Below, one piece after another: positions 5,101 to 5,172 of a stretch of 5,172 bases of DNA; the first letter of the stretch is position 1; each line of letters starts with the position of its first letter. Source of the stretch: Anaerolineaceae bacterium UBA5311 (GTDB lineage: Bacteria > Chloroflexota > Anaerolineae > Anaerolineales > Anaerolineaceae); contig DHRN01000097.1 in NCBI GenBank assembly GCA_002411175.1, positions 388-5,559 on the forward strand, read 5' to 3'. Both the position numbers and the translations under genes were made by a program. The notes beneath the pieces are model-generated. The model had not been told where the DNA came from, made no database searches, and saw only the letters and a program-made list of their open reading frames with translations.

Positions 5101-5172
5101 CAACCCCCTCTTTAGAGGGGGGCAGGGGGGTCAGAGCCGGGAAGCGAGAAACGGCAACCCCCTCTTTAGAGG
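5101..5172. repeat. Pair of 18-bp palindromic direct repeats at the window end
   Basis: CAACCCCCTCTTTAGAGG occurs perfectly at 5101-5118 and again at 5155-5172, 54 bp apart, the second copy cut by the window end. The first continues into more Gs, so CCCCCTCT (5104-5111) and AGAGGGGG (5114-5121) make a perfect 8-bp inverted repeat with two central Ts, followed by a second G-run (5125-5130). This resembles short palindromic intergenic repeats scattered through many bacterial genomes. The element probably continues past the window. No gene is visible in it. Confidence 0.75.

Noticed and set aside
4765..5103. Minus-strand reading frame of 112 codons at the window end
   Set aside because: It crosses both copies of the palindromic repeat, so much of the protein is translated repeat DNA. 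It has no recognisable domain and no good ribosome binding site that I can see.
5104..5130. G-runs as a possible G-quadruplex
   Set aside because: Only two separate runs of six Gs are present, without the four spaced G-tracts a normal quadruplex needs. The hairpin with the upstream C-run explains the first.

Overview
The window reads as ordinary chromosomal DNA of a bacterium of moderate GC content. A monoderm from Chloroflexota, class Anaerolineae or close to it, is my best guess. It rests on the lipoprotein style (a C19 lipobox followed by an acidic Thr-Glu-Ala-Pro linker), the transporter subtype, and intergenic repeats built on words such as GTCATCCTGAACGAAG and AAGGATCTT. This is an inference; there is no rRNA or other marker gene to settle it.

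Layout from left to right. Positions 1-200 hold repeat-like non-coding DNA. Positions 223-801 encode a stand-alone DEDDh-type 3'-5' exonuclease of 192 residues. Positions 802-1151 contain no gene I can support. A good sigma-70-type promoter (TTGACT, 17 nt, TAAGAT, at 1152-1180) then starts a leader of about 225 nt. The leader holds a compact cobalamin (B12) riboswitch (about 1198-1308) and an expression platform that ends in a strong intrinsic terminator (1363-1397). Three co-directional genes follow: a lipoprotein substrate-binding protein (1413-2639, BtuF-like), a FecCD-family permease (2678-3730, BtuC-like) and an ATP-binding protein (3727-4758, BtuD/FecE-like). The last two overlap by 4 nt (ATGA). 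From 4759 to the end there is no credible gene, only two copies of a 42-bp palindromic repeat (4807 and 4877) and an 18-bp palindromic direct repeat (5101 and 5155).

How the parts work together: the three transporter genes form one importer made of a membrane-anchored binding protein, a permease dimer and an ATPase dimer. The family alone cannot separate vitamin B12 from ferric siderophore or heme transport. The riboswitch is the main evidence for a corrinoid substrate. The leader can fold in two mutually exclusive ways: a 1321-1341 hairpin plus the terminator (off), or a 1329-1343/1367-1379 antiterminator (on). This suggests transcription attenuation when B12 is plentiful.

I see no clearly new biological system. 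The points most worth a second look are the switching architecture of the leader, the ATPase that lacks the Q-loop glutamine and carries an extra C-terminal domain of about 85 residues, and the hairpin repeats downstream of the operon.
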